Notes: a model not told the origin generated them from the letters alone. DNA of 64,000 nucleotides from Roseiconus lacunae (GCF_008312935.1 NZ_VSZO01000053.1:1-64000); one strand, 5' to 3'. Numbered from the stretch's first letter, positions 1 to 10,440 are shown. Numbers and translations: made by a program.

Positions 1-193
1 TTGTGCCCGCGTTGGGCCGTTGAAGGGTGATAGTTTCAACAGGATACGCCGCCTTTTTTCATTCAATCAAGAACACGACTTTCGATCATATCTCGTCGAC
101 CGACAATCGAATTCAGTCGCTAGGTTCAACACCGTCCGAATGGCGTAGCTTGTATCGGTCCTCAGGCCGCGAGCCACTTATGTTGACACCGTG

Positions 194-1849
194 TTATTCA
201 AGCCGGCAAAAGCATGAACGATCGATCGTTACGTCCGCTTGCTTGGCTGCCGAGAGGAATTGGTTTCGTATCGTGGTTGCTTCATCGTTTCTCCCTAACT
301 CCATCAAGCACTCGGCAAGCCCGTTTAACGACCAAGGATTTCTTGGGTGCTTCTTGAGGTCCGCTCGAAAAACTTGCTCGGCCTGCTCATAGTGGCGTTG
401 TTCAATGAGTAACGCACCCAACGCGTGTCGCGCCGGTTGCATCCAGCCCCATGGTTCGTCGTAGTTCATCGCATCGTCAAGCTTGACCGCATTTCGTAGC
501 TGTCGGAACGCCTCGTCAAAATTGCCTTTTCGATACGCTATTTCGCCGGCAACCATTGCTTCTGCGACCTCCAAGATATCGCGAGACCTGTTGTTGAAAA
601 GGACGCTCGTCTCGGGGACTTGCGCCCTGGTATCTGACAACAGAGCTTGCTCGACTTCCGCATCATCAATTCGGTCGGTCGCAGCGTACGCCAATGCCCT
701 TGCATAGTGCCGTACCGACCGACTCATTGGCAAGTAGTCGGCTGGCTCCGGTTCAGTGAGTATGTCTTCCCAGCGACCGAACCGAATTAGAACGTGGAAT
801 TTCATTGGCATGAACGCATCCAAGAAATCAGTCTGAGTACGTAGCAACTGATCCGGAACTTGCGCAACAAGATCTTCTGCCGCTTTCATCGCGATCTTGC
901 TTTGCCCCTGAAACATAGCGCCGTACACGACAAAATGATAGTTGTGAATCCGATAGAAGGTGTAGAAGTTCATGCTGCCCTGGCGTTCCAAAACTGCCTT
1001 GTCAATCTCAATGGCTCGCAGGTTGGTTTGGACGACGCTTTCATAGTTGCCGAGCAACACATCAATGTGCGATGGCATGTGCACGAGATGGCCGGCCCCT
1101 GGCATCAGGTTCCGGAGCCGGTTTGCAGCGTCGAGTGCTTTTTGCGGCGTGGGCGAGGCCTCCATCGTATGAATGTACAAGTGATTGACCGCGGCAAAGT
1201 TTGGTGTGGTCTCGAGGGCTTTTTCGAGAACGTTGACGATCTCCGGCGTTTCTGGTGCCGGCGTTCCGTCAGCGTCCCATTGTTTCCATGGTCGCAGGAT
1301 CATCAGCGATTCGGCAAACAAAGAGGCAACTAACGGATCGTCGGTGTGATTCGCGTAGACGTCTCGCATTGCATTCGAATAGGCCCGATTAAGTGGCTCA
1401 TAATCCTCTGGCACGGGCGCCGCGTACCGACTCGCAGATGCGGTGATAATCGCTTTCTCTAACGGGGTGGAATCTGTCGAATGTAACTGGGCGAGGCGAA
1501 TTGCGAGATTTGCCTCGGCGATTTGGTGCGGTTCGATTTCCGTGTTGTTGATGTTGGGGCCCCAAGCGTATGCCATCCCCCAGTAAGCCATCGCCATCGC
1601 AGGATCGTACTCGATCGCCCGCTCAAAACAGCGTGCACCTTCTTCATGATTGAAGGCAATGCACTGAGCCAGCCCACGATCAAACCATTTTTGCGCGTCG
1701 GCGGAGTCTGTCGAAACCTTGTAGTGAAAGCCGCCGAGGTCGTAGTACCCGTCTTTTATTGAGTCCGCTGGGACAGCCTGCGCGACCGTAATGCACGGGA
1801 ATCCAAAGCAAGTCATCGCTGACAAAAGAACTACGGCTTTCATTTTCAA
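194..1849 (-). CDS. Secreted TPR-repeat protein
   Basis: 551 aa. The N-terminus (residues 1-25) is a classic signal peptide with a hydrophobic core ending in VAQA, so the protein should be periplasmic or anchored outside the cytoplasm. Helical tetratricopeptide-type repeats are visible near residues 52-100 (WFDRGLAQCIAFNHEEGARC followed by an ERAIEYDP unit) and again near 435-530 (FDEAFRQLRNAVKLDD, YEQAEQVFRADLKKHPRNPW). No catalytic motif was seen; TPR proteins act as protein-protein scaffolds. It lies downstream of the ECF sigma factor on the same strand, but the 270-bp gap argues against tight coupling. The specific partner is unknown. Confidence 0.85.
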   Translation of the reverse strand: MKMKAVVLLSAMTCFGFPCITVAQAVPADSIKDGYYDLGGFHYKVSTDSADAQKWFDRGLAQCIAFNHEEGARCFERAIEYDPAMAMAYWGMAYAWGPNINNTEIEPHQIAEANLAIRLAQLHSTDSTPLEKAIITASASRYAAPVPEDYEPLNRAYSNAMRDVYANHTDDPLVASLFAESLMILRPWKQWDADGTPAPETPEIVNVLEKALETTPNFAAVNHLYIHTMEASPTPQKALDAANRLRNLMPGAGHLVHMPSHIDVLLGNYESVVQTNLRAIEIDKAVLERQGSMNFYTFYRIHNYHFVVYGAMFQGQSKIAMKAAEDLVAQVPDQLLRTQTDFLDAFMPMKFHVLIRFGRWEDILTEPEPADYLPMSRSVRHYARALAYAATDRIDDAEVEQALLSDTRAQVPETSVLFNNRSRDILEVAEAMVAGEIAYRKGNFDEAFRQLRNAVKLDDAMNYDEPWGWMQPARHALGALLIEQRHYEQAEQVFRADLKKHPRNPWSLNGLAECLMELGRNDEATTIRNQFLSAAKQADVTIDRSCFCRLE

Positions 1850-2121
1850 TGCTCCTGGATCTAACCAACAGGCAGTCGAACCGAACTGATCGGATCGGCT
1901 ATTAAGAACTTACACGCGAACCGCGACGGGGCACATCCGCTAGGAAACCATCAGAGTATTCTCGCATTCGATGACCGCAGATCAATGCGGCCTATTGAAT
2001 ATCGCAGCAACAAGTTTGCGGTTGGTTTTGATTAGCAAAAGGACACCATTACGTTTCAACCGCAAACCGCCTTCAGCGTCAATTTCCGAAACAAATCTAA
2101 CGCTGTTCAGATGCGCTGGTT

Positions 2122-2715
2122 TTACTCCGCCTCACCGAGTTGTTCACGAAGCCGACGAAGGATTCGAGAGCGATGTTGCCGAACGGTCGCCGAGCTCATC
2201 TCAAGCTGGTCGGCAACGTTTGACACGGTTAATCCATCGATGGTGGTCCGCCAAAACGCTTGCCAAGATCGAGGCTCAAACTCGGTGCGAACTTGCTGTA
2301 ACGCCCGGTGGATCAGTTGATTGAACTCGATCCGTTCCGACAGGTCACTCTCGTCGATTTCCTCCGGAATCATTTGGACGAGCTGCATCGCGGTGCTTCC
2401 GCCCTTTGCGACCGGACATCGTTCTTGCCGCCGCAGAAAGTCAATTATTTTGTGCCGACTCAACGACCATAGCCACGCACGAAAACTGCCACCATTGCCC
2501 GTGGGACGGTAACGTTCGATTGAACGCGAGACGGCGAAGAAGATTTCCTGTGTCAAATCGCTGAGATCGTTTTCAGCGATACCTTGTCGGCGACACCAAA
2601 ACTTAACCAATGGCAAATACAACTCGACTAGTTCCGTCCATGCGACACCATCATCACTACGAATCCGCGAAAGCAGACTCAATCGCGTCACTCCGGAAAG
2701 ACTGGATTCAGGCAT
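2122..2715 (-). CDS. ECF-type RNA polymerase sigma factor
   Basis: 197 aa, the usual length for an extracytoplasmic-function sigma factor. Region 2 spans about residues 25-95 (core-polymerase binding part around NDLSDLTQEIFFAVSRSIER, then FRAWLWSLSRHKIIDFLRRQ). Region 4 spans about 135-190 with a helix-turn-helix (LTVSNVADQLEMSSATVRQH). It is divergent from the large Ser/Thr kinase at 2899, with 183 bp between the two start codons. Planctomycetes are known for ECF groups genetically linked to Ser/Thr kinases in place of ordinary anti-sigma factors, so the kinase is the likely partner or regulator. That link is inference from position and family knowledge. The start lies inside the shared promoter region. 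Confidence 0.93.
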   Translation of the reverse strand: MPESSLSGVTRLSLLSRIRSDDGVAWTELVELYLPLVKFWCRRQGIAENDLSDLTQEIFFAVSRSIERYRPTGNGGSFRAWLWSLSRHKIIDFLRRQERCPVAKGGSTAMQLVQMIPEEIDESDLSERIEFNQLIHRALQQVRTEFEPRSWQAFWRTTIDGLTVSNVADQLEMSSATVRQHRSRILRRLREQLGEAE

Positions 2716-2898
2716 GGATTAACTCGCTGGTCGAATTGTCAAGTGAAGGCTGAAATTGGAACACGTTCTGGTCCTGAAGGTACGATGCGGCCTTCGAAGA
2801 GCGAATTTGTTTTTCCATGATTCGAAAAAGTGCTGTCACGCCTGAATCGATTCATTAGGTGACCGACGTGTTATCATAATGAAGCGAGGAGCCCGGAG

Positions 2899-5800
2899 AT
2901 GCAAACAACCCTTTGTCCGCCGCCGGACCAACTAAGAGACTATTTATCGGGGAAGTTGGATGCTACTTCGTCCGATAGCGTGGCCCAGCATTTACAGGAT
3001 TGCGAGGATTGCGAACGTACGGCAACCGAATTGGAAACCGAACCGGACACGCTGGTCGAGTTGTTGCAAGCGAATTTGCCGGTGAATTCTGGCTTCGGTG
3101 AGTCCAATGATAGAGACTCGTCGCCGACGTCAGACTCAATCGAGATCTTAAACGAGCTGATGCCGTCCGAGTTGGGGCAGTACGAATTGCTTTCTCGGTT
3201 AGGGACCGGAGGCATGGGGGCCGTTTACCTGGCTCGGCACAAGAGTTTAGATAAGCAGGTTGCGTTAAAACTACTTCCCGCACTGCCCGCTCAAAATCCG
3301 GAATTTGTCGCGCGGTTTCAACGAGAGATGCGGGCGGCAGGAAAACTCGATCACCCCGCAATCGTGCGAACCACCGATGCCGGTGAGCAAGGAGGCATTC
3401 ATTTCTTGGTGATGGATGCGATCGACGGGGTGAATCTCAGTTGCATCAGCCGGGCCGAAGAAAAGCTCACCATCGCTGATGCCTGCGAAGTCATTCGGCA
3501 AACGGCTATCGGTTTAGCACATGCACACGAAAAAGGGATCGTGCATCGCGACGTTAAACCTTCGAATCTGATGCTGGATACCGACGGGGCCGTACGGATT
3601 CTGGATTTCGGATTGGCTCAAACTGGATTCTGGGATTTGGGATCGGCCGAAATCACGACGGTTGGCCAGTTGATGGGCACGCTTGACTACATGGCGCCGG
3701 AGCAAGCCGAACGTGGTGGAGCGGTCGACTATCGCGCCGATCTCTATTCGCTGGGGGCAACGCTGTTTCGCTTGTTAACCGGAAGAGCTCCGTTGGCTGC
3801 CGCACCGAACCTGACGCCGCTGGAAAAATTGCGACTGCTCGCGACTCACAAACCGCCAAGACTACGTTCGCTGCGACCTGACGTACCGGAGGCGTTGGGC
3901 GAACTGGTCGATTCGATGTTGTCGGGCGATCCGGCCGGGCGTCCCGCGAGTGCAACCCACGCGGCGGAATTGCTTGAGCCTTTCGCGGAACCAGCGGATC
4001 TTGTCAGCCTGCTCATTCGTGCTCGGTCGAAGCCCGCCGTTGCTGATGACAGTTTCGTTGTCAGTCCGGTCCTGCAGAGGAATTTGGCGGATTCGGAACA
4101 GCTCGTACCGATTCAAACCGTCGCTGCTTCACAGTCCAATGGCGATCAGTCAAACACCGGCCGTCGCGGACTGTTTTGGTTGTTTCTCGCGACCGCTTCG
4201 GCAATGTTGTTCGGCGGAATCATGATGGTTCTTGAACTGCGCAAAGGGCAACTGGTAATCGACTCGGAAGCCGACGTTCAAGTCAAGATTGTTTCAGTTG
4301 ACTCACAAGGTCAACGCGCCGAGATTGATGAACTGCGTATCGAACCGGGAACCAAGGTGACTCGGCTGCAAGCCGGAAAGTATGAGATCACACTCGACGC
4401 GCCCAGCGATTCGTTTGGAGTCACGAACAAGACCTTCTCGATTCGTAACCGTGAAACGGTCGTGGCCACGATCGTAAGGAAGGCAAGCGAGCCGGATTCG
4501 GATGAGAACGCCTTAGAAACTGATCGCATGATCGCCGAAGCGACACCAGAAGATCCTCGGCTGAACGAAGTTGTCTACGACGGCGAGACGTTGGACACGT
4601 GGCTGCGGAGACTGAAGTTCGAACGCAATCCGAAGGAGGTGTCGCGCACCATCCATGCGATCAACTCGTTGGCTGACGAAAGCTTGCGAGAAGTGATTGA
4701 AGAACCCTTGATCGAATTTCTCGTTTCGTTGGAGGGAAAACGCCGCGAGTTTTACACCTCGGCGATCGAGCCTCTGGCAACTTGCACCGGATCGGAGTTC
4801 TATCAAGTCGCTGCCGACATCATCAAGCAGTTGGACAGCCAAGAAACCAAACTGTTGTTCTTGCGATCTGCATTCGATGAACTCCGAATCATCGAGATCA
4901 ATGGTGCCGAGCAGTACGACGAATTTCTGGAAGTGATTGCGGGTTTGCTATTGAGCGATTCGCCCGAGTTGGCTGACGAAACGGCCTTTCTACTGCGGGG
5001 TCTTGCCGATTTTGCAGCCGGCGGCGATGCGTTGGAGTTTCAAAAGCGAGTCGTCGAACGACTGAAATCAATCGAGACATTGACGAACAAGCAATTTTGG
5101 CTCGCCTATCCGGTCAGGTATCTTCACAGGGCAGCGCGACCTTTGAAGTACGTGATGACTTGTGAGCCAATCCGCATCGAGGTAACTCGTCGCGCGATCG
5201 AGGTGTTAACGAGCGAACAGCAAGTCAATCAACTGGTTACGCAAGCTGCCATCTTCATTCGAAGCCAAATTAAATTCCACCTGGAACTTGATTCTGAACA
5301 GCGGAAACAGGTCGTGAGTCACCTTGCTGACTTCCTTTCGAAAGCCGCAGACACTCCAACCAGATCGCTCGCTGAGTATTTGGTGCCGCGTGCCTTGTGG
5401 GACTTTGCCGCCCCGCTCACGCCGCTCGGTCACTTTGGGGAGGCGACGGAACCGCGTGTTAACAACTTCGTCGCGGTCTTGAACCTCATCGACGTGGCAA
5501 ACTTGCAGGAGACATTGAGTTCGCCGCTATCCAAGTTCCATGAGGCTTTTCGAGAAACCCCCCTTCATGGAAAGGATTCGTTGCGGAATGCATTGCGTCA
5601 TCCGCAGAACTTCTCTTGGTCGATTGTTACGAAAGGTCCTGGAAAATCGCTGCTGTATCCGCGTGTCGTCTATTTGCAATCCGGCTTTTTGATTGGCAAG
5701 AATGCCACCGAATTATTCGCGAGATTTGATGAACGACTTCCGGCTGATATCGCCAAAGAAGTTGATGGTGCATTGGATAAACTGGAATTTGGAACCGATC

Positions 5801-7290
5801 AGGAGCAGGCCAGTGCGATCAATGTGCTGGTAGAATTCATGCCTGAACGTTACTTGTCCCGCGCGGCAACACTCGTCGAAAATTACTTTTCAAAACAAAT
5901 ACATGCTCTTCCGACGAGTGCCGTACTTGAGCTGTTGAATCGTGCGACAGGTGATGACTTCATCGCCAGCTACGTCCGCGTATTGGAGAGTTCAAGTGAC
6001 GACAATCGCATTAAATTGCTAAGAGTCGCCAACTTTTCCAAGATTGAAGGGTTCAGTTGTTCGGATCCGGAGAAACTCGAACCATTGTTGCGTTGGTGCG
6101 ATCAAGCCATTGGTCAGTCCGACTCGATCAACAACCAGGAGACGGCGTCGATATTGTGGATGCTGTATTCTCTGCTCTTCGAAACGACTCGCACCAGTGT
6201 CACGTGCCAGGAGCGGGTAATTGACCATCTTGAAGCATATGAACATCTTGGCAGCGATTATTGGCTGGTTCGGCGGCTCGACATGGATGGCGAAGGCCGA
6301 TTCGGATTACCGATGCGTTTGGCGATTCTTAAGAAAGCGATCGCAGAACTGAAGAACACCTCCGATGATCCGGAATCAAACGACTGCCAAGCTTTGGCGG
6401 TGATTATTTCCGGCGTCGAATCGATTCCCGAATTGAGTTCGCCGCAACAGAACGCTTTGATCGACGAATTGAGAAACCGTCTTGATGCGGCGGCGAAAAA
6501 CCCCAGCGTCTACAGCGAGATCGAGTCGTTGTCGAGTAGGTATAAAATGGGAGAACCTCGATTTGGTGACGTTGACATCTTGGAGGGTGACTCGCGTGAG
6601 AGCGATGAAAAACCAACCAATGTCATCGTTCTTGTTCTCAACCTATTGATCGACCTCTCGAATGATTCAACTTCCGAACTCGTCGAGATCGCAAAGCCTG
6701 AAATCACGGCGTTGCATCATGCGATTGAGGAAAGGAACGTCACGTTCAGCAAACCGTTGTTTGGACGAAATGTTTGGCCCAAAGTAGGCTGGGAAAGTCT
6801 GATTGCACGTCTTTCCAAAGGTGAGCTTGTTTTCCATGTTTGGTACCTACAGACGGGAGCATTATTGGGGAAAGATGTTCAATTACTGAATCAACGTCCC
6901 ACCGATCTCTATCAAGCGGAAGTGGAACGGAAGCTACGATTGGTCAGTCCTGGTGATACGTTGGCAGTGAAGATTCCTGGCTTGTTGCCTCAAACCGGTG
7001 ACCCGCCGATTCTACAGGCCGGAACCGCGGCACCGGTGACCGGTATTCCTGTGACTGTCTCAGATGACGGCACCATCCAGCTTCCCTTGATCGATCCGTT
7101 GCCGGTCAAAGGACTTGACCTCCAGCAAGTGACCCAGGCGATCAGCAAGACCTATGTGGTCGAGCAAGAGATCCTTAGATCCGATTCGGCTCACGCGATC
7201 TCGGTGAACTTTTTGGTTCGAGCGGGCCAAGCGGTCGAAGTCCGTAATCTCTCAGGCAGTTCGGTAGCGATGAAACCCGAGAAGAGGTAG
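2899..7290 (+). CDS. Giant transmembrane Ser/Thr protein kinase with anti-sigma-like zinc motif and export-protein-like C-terminus
   Basis: 1463 aa. Residues 1-45 resemble an anti-sigma zinc-finger (H31-x3-C35-x2-C38, with C6 possible). A Hanks-type kinase domain covers about 95-365: glycine loop GTGGMGAVY (102-110), ATP-binding lysine in VALKLL (K124), catalytic HRDVKPSN (216-223), DFG (236-238) and MAPEQA (265-270). One membrane segment lies at about 424-446, followed by roughly 1000 residues predicted outside the cytoplasm. A HEAT-like helical part begins near 570. Residues 1350-1425 (PGDTLAVKIPG, VSDDGTIQLPLIDPLPVKGL) resemble the N-terminal domain of polysaccharide export proteins. The kinase is divergent from an ECF sigma factor, suggesting signal-dependent control of that factor. 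The kinase call is firm; the flanking-domain calls are moderate. Confidence 0.93.
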   Translation: MQTTLCPPPDQLRDYLSGKLDATSSDSVAQHLQDCEDCERTATELETEPDTLVELLQANLPVNSGFGESNDRDSSPTSDSIEILNELMPSELGQYELLSRLGTGGMGAVYLARHKSLDKQVALKLLPALPAQNPEFVARFQREMRAAGKLDHPAIVRTTDAGEQGGIHFLVMDAIDGVNLSCISRAEEKLTIADACEVIRQTAIGLAHAHEKGIVHRDVKPSNLMLDTDGAVRILDFGLAQTGFWDLGSAEITTVGQLMGTLDYMAPEQAERGGAVDYRADLYSLGATLFRLLTGRAPLAAAPNLTPLEKLRLLATHKPPRLRSLRPDVPEALGELVDSMLSGDPAGRPASATHAAELLEPFAEPADLVSLLIRARSKPAVADDSFVVSPVLQRNLADSEQLVPIQTVAASQSNGDQSNTGRRGLFWLFLATASAMLFGGIMMVLELRKGQLVIDSEADVQVKIVSVDSQGQRAEIDELRIEPGTKVTRLQAGKYEITLDAPSDSFGVTNKTFSIRNRETVVATIVRKASEPDSDENALETDRMIAEATPEDPRLNEVVYDGETLDTWLRRLKFERNPKEVSRTIHAINSLADESLREVIEEPLIEFLVSLEGKRREFYTSAIEPLATCTGSEFYQVAADIIKQLDSQETKLLFLRSAFDELRIIEINGAEQYDEFLEVIAGLLLSDSPELADETAFLLRGLADFAAGGDALEFQKRVVERLKSIETLTNKQFWLAYPVRYLHRAARPLKYVMTCEPIRIEVTRRAIEVLTSEQQVNQLVTQAAIFIRSQIKFHLELDSEQRKQVVSHLADFLSKAADTPTRSLAEYLVPRALWDFAAPLTPLGHFGEATEPRVNNFVAVLNLIDVANLQETLSSPLSKFHEAFRETPLHGKDSLRNALRHPQNFSWSIVTKGPGKSLLYPRVVYLQSGFLIGKNATELFARFDERLPADIAKEVDGALDKLEFGTDQEQASAINVLVEFMPERYLSRAATLVENYFSKQIHALPTSAVLELLNRATGDDFIASYVRVLESSSDDNRIKLLRVANFSKIEGFSCSDPEKLEPLLRWCDQAIGQSDSINNQETASILWMLYSLLFETTRTSVTCQERVIDHLEAYEHLGSDYWLVRRLDMDGEGRFGLPMRLAILKKAIAELKNTSDDPESNDCQALAVIISGVESIPELSSPQQNALIDELRNRLDAAAKNPSVYSEIESLSSRYKMGEPRFGDVDILEGDSRESDEKPTNVIVLVLNLLIDLSNDSTSELVEIAKPEITALHHAIEERNVTFSKPLFGRNVWPKVGWESLIARLSKGELVFHVWYLQTGALLGKDVQLLNQRPTDLYQAEVERKLRLVSPGDTLAVKIPGLLPQTGDPPILQAGTAAPVTGIPVTVSDDGTIQLPLIDPLPVKGLDLQQVTQAISKTYVVEQEILRSDSAHAISVNFLVRAGQAVEVRNLSGSSVAMKPEKR

Positions 7291-7746
7291 TCGCTGATTC
7301 CAAACGGAACTCCGGGTTAATGAAGTGTCGCCGAGTCCACTTGGACTGAAGATGAGTTCATCAAATACGTGTTAGCAAGCCAGCGTAGTCAGTAAAATGC
7401 TTCTGGTTTAAGGTCAATTCTGAGCTGCCCGAGGCAGGTCGCTGTATCAGCGACCTGCCTCGGTTGCAATTCCCGACGCAAGTTTTAAAGCGACCTTGGA
7501 CGCCTCGGTGGCGTTTTGTCATCGATGAATGTGACTGACCCGTATCGGCGGGCAATTTGTACGCGTTCGCCGCAAATGATGACAAGCAATCGTCCGCTGG
7601 AGCACGGGGGAAAACTGATCGGGGGTGATCCCAACGCAACAGCGTGCCTTGACTCGTTCTTCTCGAATGCCGAAGTGGTCCAAATTACGGACGGGAATCG
7701 CAGACTGCGAGACTGCTGGCGCCGAGAAAAAAACTGACAACGAGCT
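7291..7746. other. Convergent intergenic region, 456 bp
   Basis: This gap separates the kinase gene (plus) from the membrane-protein gene (minus), whose 3' ends face each other. It holds one strong hairpin (7429-7463, listed separately). Short overlapping open frames on both strands at about 7485-7740 have no recognisable protein pattern and no clear ribosome binding site. Confidence 0.5.
7429..7463. terminator. Likely bidirectional terminator hairpin
   Basis: A perfect 15-bp inverted repeat (left arm CCGAGGCAGGTCGCT at 7429-7443, right arm 7449-7463) encloses a 5-nt loop, between two convergent genes. There is no long T run, so intrinsic termination is plausible but not certain. Its position fits transcription stop in both directions. 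Confidence 0.6.
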
Positions 7747-10440
7747 TCAGATTTCTCCTGCGGAATATTGGTTGATCTGCTCAATTGAGCACTTCGGCTC
7801 GAATCCAGGGGGAATCTCCGCGTCGGCGACCACAGCGAAATTGGAGTGGACAACTCCATCGACTTCATAAGTAAATGGGATCGTTTCAATGTCGCTTAGC
7901 AGAGCGTCCATCAGCAAACTCCATTGCGAACGATCAGGAGAATCAACATCGACATCTTCGCCCGCTAATCGGCGAAAGTCACCCCGGCCTAGTTTCAAGT
8001 TCGCTGTTGAGACGTCTTCAGCATAGAAAGTGAAAGCACCCGATCCATCAACCAGATATGCACCATAGGTCCTGAGTGCACGCAAGAATCGTCGCGTCAC
8101 GGGCCTCAAGTTGCTCTCGTCGATCATCTGTCCATTCTTATCGCCAATCGTTTCGGAAAGCCGGATTCGTTCGCCCGCACCGAGGGCCCATTGGGAACGA
8201 ACGGCATCGGAAGATTCTGTTTTGCTGGCTGGATACACATAGTCAGCGGGCGTGGCAGACTGGGTGGGGAAAATCCTTCTCAGTCCGGGAAACGCGAAGA
8301 CCAACGCGTGTTCGATTTCATCGGTTTGTGTAAAGTCCTCGGGCAACAATAATCCGGCCAGAAGCGGGACGCCACTTGCCCTCGCACTGTTTCGAGCGCG
8401 GCAGTCGTCGCGCGGCGTCTGCGCACCATCGCCGTCTAGCGAAAACCGGTCAACGACACCGGCATACGGAATTGAGTTTCCCGGTAATCCACTTCCCAAC
8501 GACTCGCCGTCTTTGTCGATCACCGTCGAAGCGGCAAAGAAATCGACTTCAAACCGATTCTTTGGATCAACCAATACCAAATGGCCATCTGAATCTTTGC
8601 CGCACGGTAGCGCTGGGCGGACCGGTCCAGCGGGTATCGGAATTCCCTGGAGGCGGCATAGGTCGCGGTCGCAATCTTGCTCCTCCGCCAATGTAGACGA
8701 ACGCCAAGAGTCTCCGAAGTAAGTCTTTAGAGTGACTTCGTTGGTCCGTCCGTTGGGATCGACCGGGAAGATGGGAATCGTAAATTGGTCATGGTTGATG
8801 TAGATGAAGTTCTGATCGAATTGTTCCAGAATCGAATGAATCTGTTCCAATCTCCGTGGCTGGTTTGGCTTCTCGGGCGATTCAACCACTAATTGTCGCC
8901 ATGCACAATTATCGTTGAACAATGGAAGCCTCAATTCGAAATCACGGGTAAAGCTCAATGGTATCTTTGTATCATCGGAGCTTCTGCCGATTAATTCCGA
9001 CGGTTTCGAAACGACGGGGCTAATGTCAATCAGTGGCCATGCTTTCCGGATGAGCCTTGCCAGTTCCTCGGGATTCCGTATTTGAATCTTCTCCAACTCG
9101 GCAACAAAAGTTGGATCCGAAACTCGCCTTAGAAATTCTGATGCCGTACGACATCGCGTACGAAGCTGAGCATAGTCGTTCGCTCCGACAACAGACGCCA
9201 GCCTAGCTCGATCAGCCCAATGGGCAAGGTCGCTTTTCCGAATGGCTGTCAAGTCGGCGATACGATCGATATCCATATTCGCCAAGTCGACGACATCGCT
9301 GATGCCCTCCTCACTGAGACGTGATACTTTGGAGAACGGGATAATGGGAAGCTGGGTCAGAGACGCCGGCTCTTCCACCGACGAGATACTCTTGTCGATA
9401 AAAGCACCAATGAATCGGAGCGCAGTGGTTGGGAATACTCCGGCAACAAACAATAGAAACAAGGGGATGGCGCCGGCACCTTCACCGCCAGAGTATGCGT
9501 ATCGTGTGACCATCGCGATACCGATGACTAGAAAGAATCGCTGAACCATCAACGATTGAATTCCAGTACTCACCACATCACCTTGCCGAGAACGATACAG
9601 CGTCGTTGCAAATAGATGAACATACCACCCAAGCATCCCGGCAAGTATCGGAGCGAGTTCCCCATTTTGAAGTCGGAAATATTGTGCAACAGTCGGTCCA
9701 TATCCCAGAGTACAGAACGTGACAAAATCCTTTGCAAATGATAGGGATCGCCCATCGGGGCAAACATGGAGGGACCACGAGTAGGCAATCACGCAGCCTA
9801 GTAAAAATCGAATCCCCGCTCCCGTTCGGAACCACCGACGGTATGCATTGGGGCTGCGGCGTCGTTGCAAGTCATTTTGCCGACGGTACGCGCCATCGCT
9901 GCAGAAAAGGGCTGTTGCCAAAAAACCAAAGGGAACGAGCGTCATAAAACTGATGACCACGGCATGCCGCGCTAGGAAAACGCGGCATTTTGTGTATTCG
10001 ACCCATTCGTCGATCCATTTTGCTTGTCGGCGCTCTTTCACGTCGAAGACCCGCCCGTAATTCCCTTGGTCGCTCATCGAGAGGGAGACCCAGGCGTCAC
10101 GAATCGCTGGCTCGATCGACAGAATCACTGGATCACTCGTAGACGATGCTGGGCTGTTTGATCCGAGTGGATCTGTCAAAGGTTTTAGAATCTCTGATCC
10201 CGTTGAGTCCTTGTCTTCACCAGATAAACTTTTGCGCAGTTCCTGTGCATCAGCTGTCGTCAAGACGGACATGCCGATCGCTTTCAGGTCGAACTCAGCA
10301 CGCCCCATCGCCGACCAATGCAATGCCAGGATCATTCCCAGCCCAAGGCATGGCGTGGACAGGTATCCTACGAAGCCTACAAGCCTTGGATGATGTTTAC
10401 TGAATGTGGAGGGATTCCAGTTGGATGTGGCATTGCTCAT
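7747..10440 (-). CDS. Multi-pass membrane protein with DUF4332-like helix-hairpin segment
   Basis: 897 aa, no confident family name. One hydrophobic helix lies near residues 20-45. A block of about six more spans 160-335 (for example FMTLVPFGFLATALFC, LAPILAGMLGWYVHLFATTL, AIPLFLLFVAGVFP). Residues about 367-460 contain tandem helix-hairpin-helix-like units (LSEEGISDVVDLANMDIDRI, RKSDLAHWADRARLASVVGA) that resemble DUF4332, which in other proteins marks DNA- or protein-contacting modules. The last ~300 residues are soluble, with a region ending RRFLRALRTYGAYLVDGSGA then FTFYAED that looks like a beta-rich module. A membrane-anchored sensor or enzyme is possible, but no function can be assigned. 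It lies 36 bp downstream of the alpha/beta hydrolase gene on the same strand. Confidence 0.8.
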   Translation of the reverse strand: MSNATSNWNPSTFSKHHPRLVGFVGYLSTPCLGLGMILALHWSAMGRAEFDLKAIGMSVLTTADAQELRKSLSGEDKDSTGSEILKPLTDPLGSNSPASSTSDPVILSIEPAIRDAWVSLSMSDQGNYGRVFDVKERRQAKWIDEWVEYTKCRVFLARHAVVISFMTLVPFGFLATALFCSDGAYRRQNDLQRRRSPNAYRRWFRTGAGIRFLLGCVIAYSWSLHVCPDGRSLSFAKDFVTFCTLGYGPTVAQYFRLQNGELAPILAGMLGWYVHLFATTLYRSRQGDVVSTGIQSLMVQRFFLVIGIAMVTRYAYSGGEGAGAIPLFLLFVAGVFPTTALRFIGAFIDKSISSVEEPASLTQLPIIPFSKVSRLSEEGISDVVDLANMDIDRIADLTAIRKSDLAHWADRARLASVVGANDYAQLRTRCRTASEFLRRVSDPTFVAELEKIQIRNPEELARLIRKAWPLIDISPVVSKPSELIGRSSDDTKIPLSFTRDFELRLPLFNDNCAWRQLVVESPEKPNQPRRLEQIHSILEQFDQNFIYINHDQFTIPIFPVDPNGRTNEVTLKTYFGDSWRSSTLAEEQDCDRDLCRLQGIPIPAGPVRPALPCGKDSDGHLVLVDPKNRFEVDFFAASTVIDKDGESLGSGLPGNSIPYAGVVDRFSLDGDGAQTPRDDCRARNSARASGVPLLAGLLLPEDFTQTDEIEHALVFAFPGLRRIFPTQSATPADYVYPASKTESSDAVRSQWALGAGERIRLSETIGDKNGQMIDESNLRPVTRRFLRALRTYGAYLVDGSGAFTFYAEDVSTANLKLGRGDFRRLAGEDVDVDSPDRSQWSLLMDALLSDIETIPFTYEVDGVVHSNFAVVADAEIPPGFEPKCSIEQINQYSAGEI

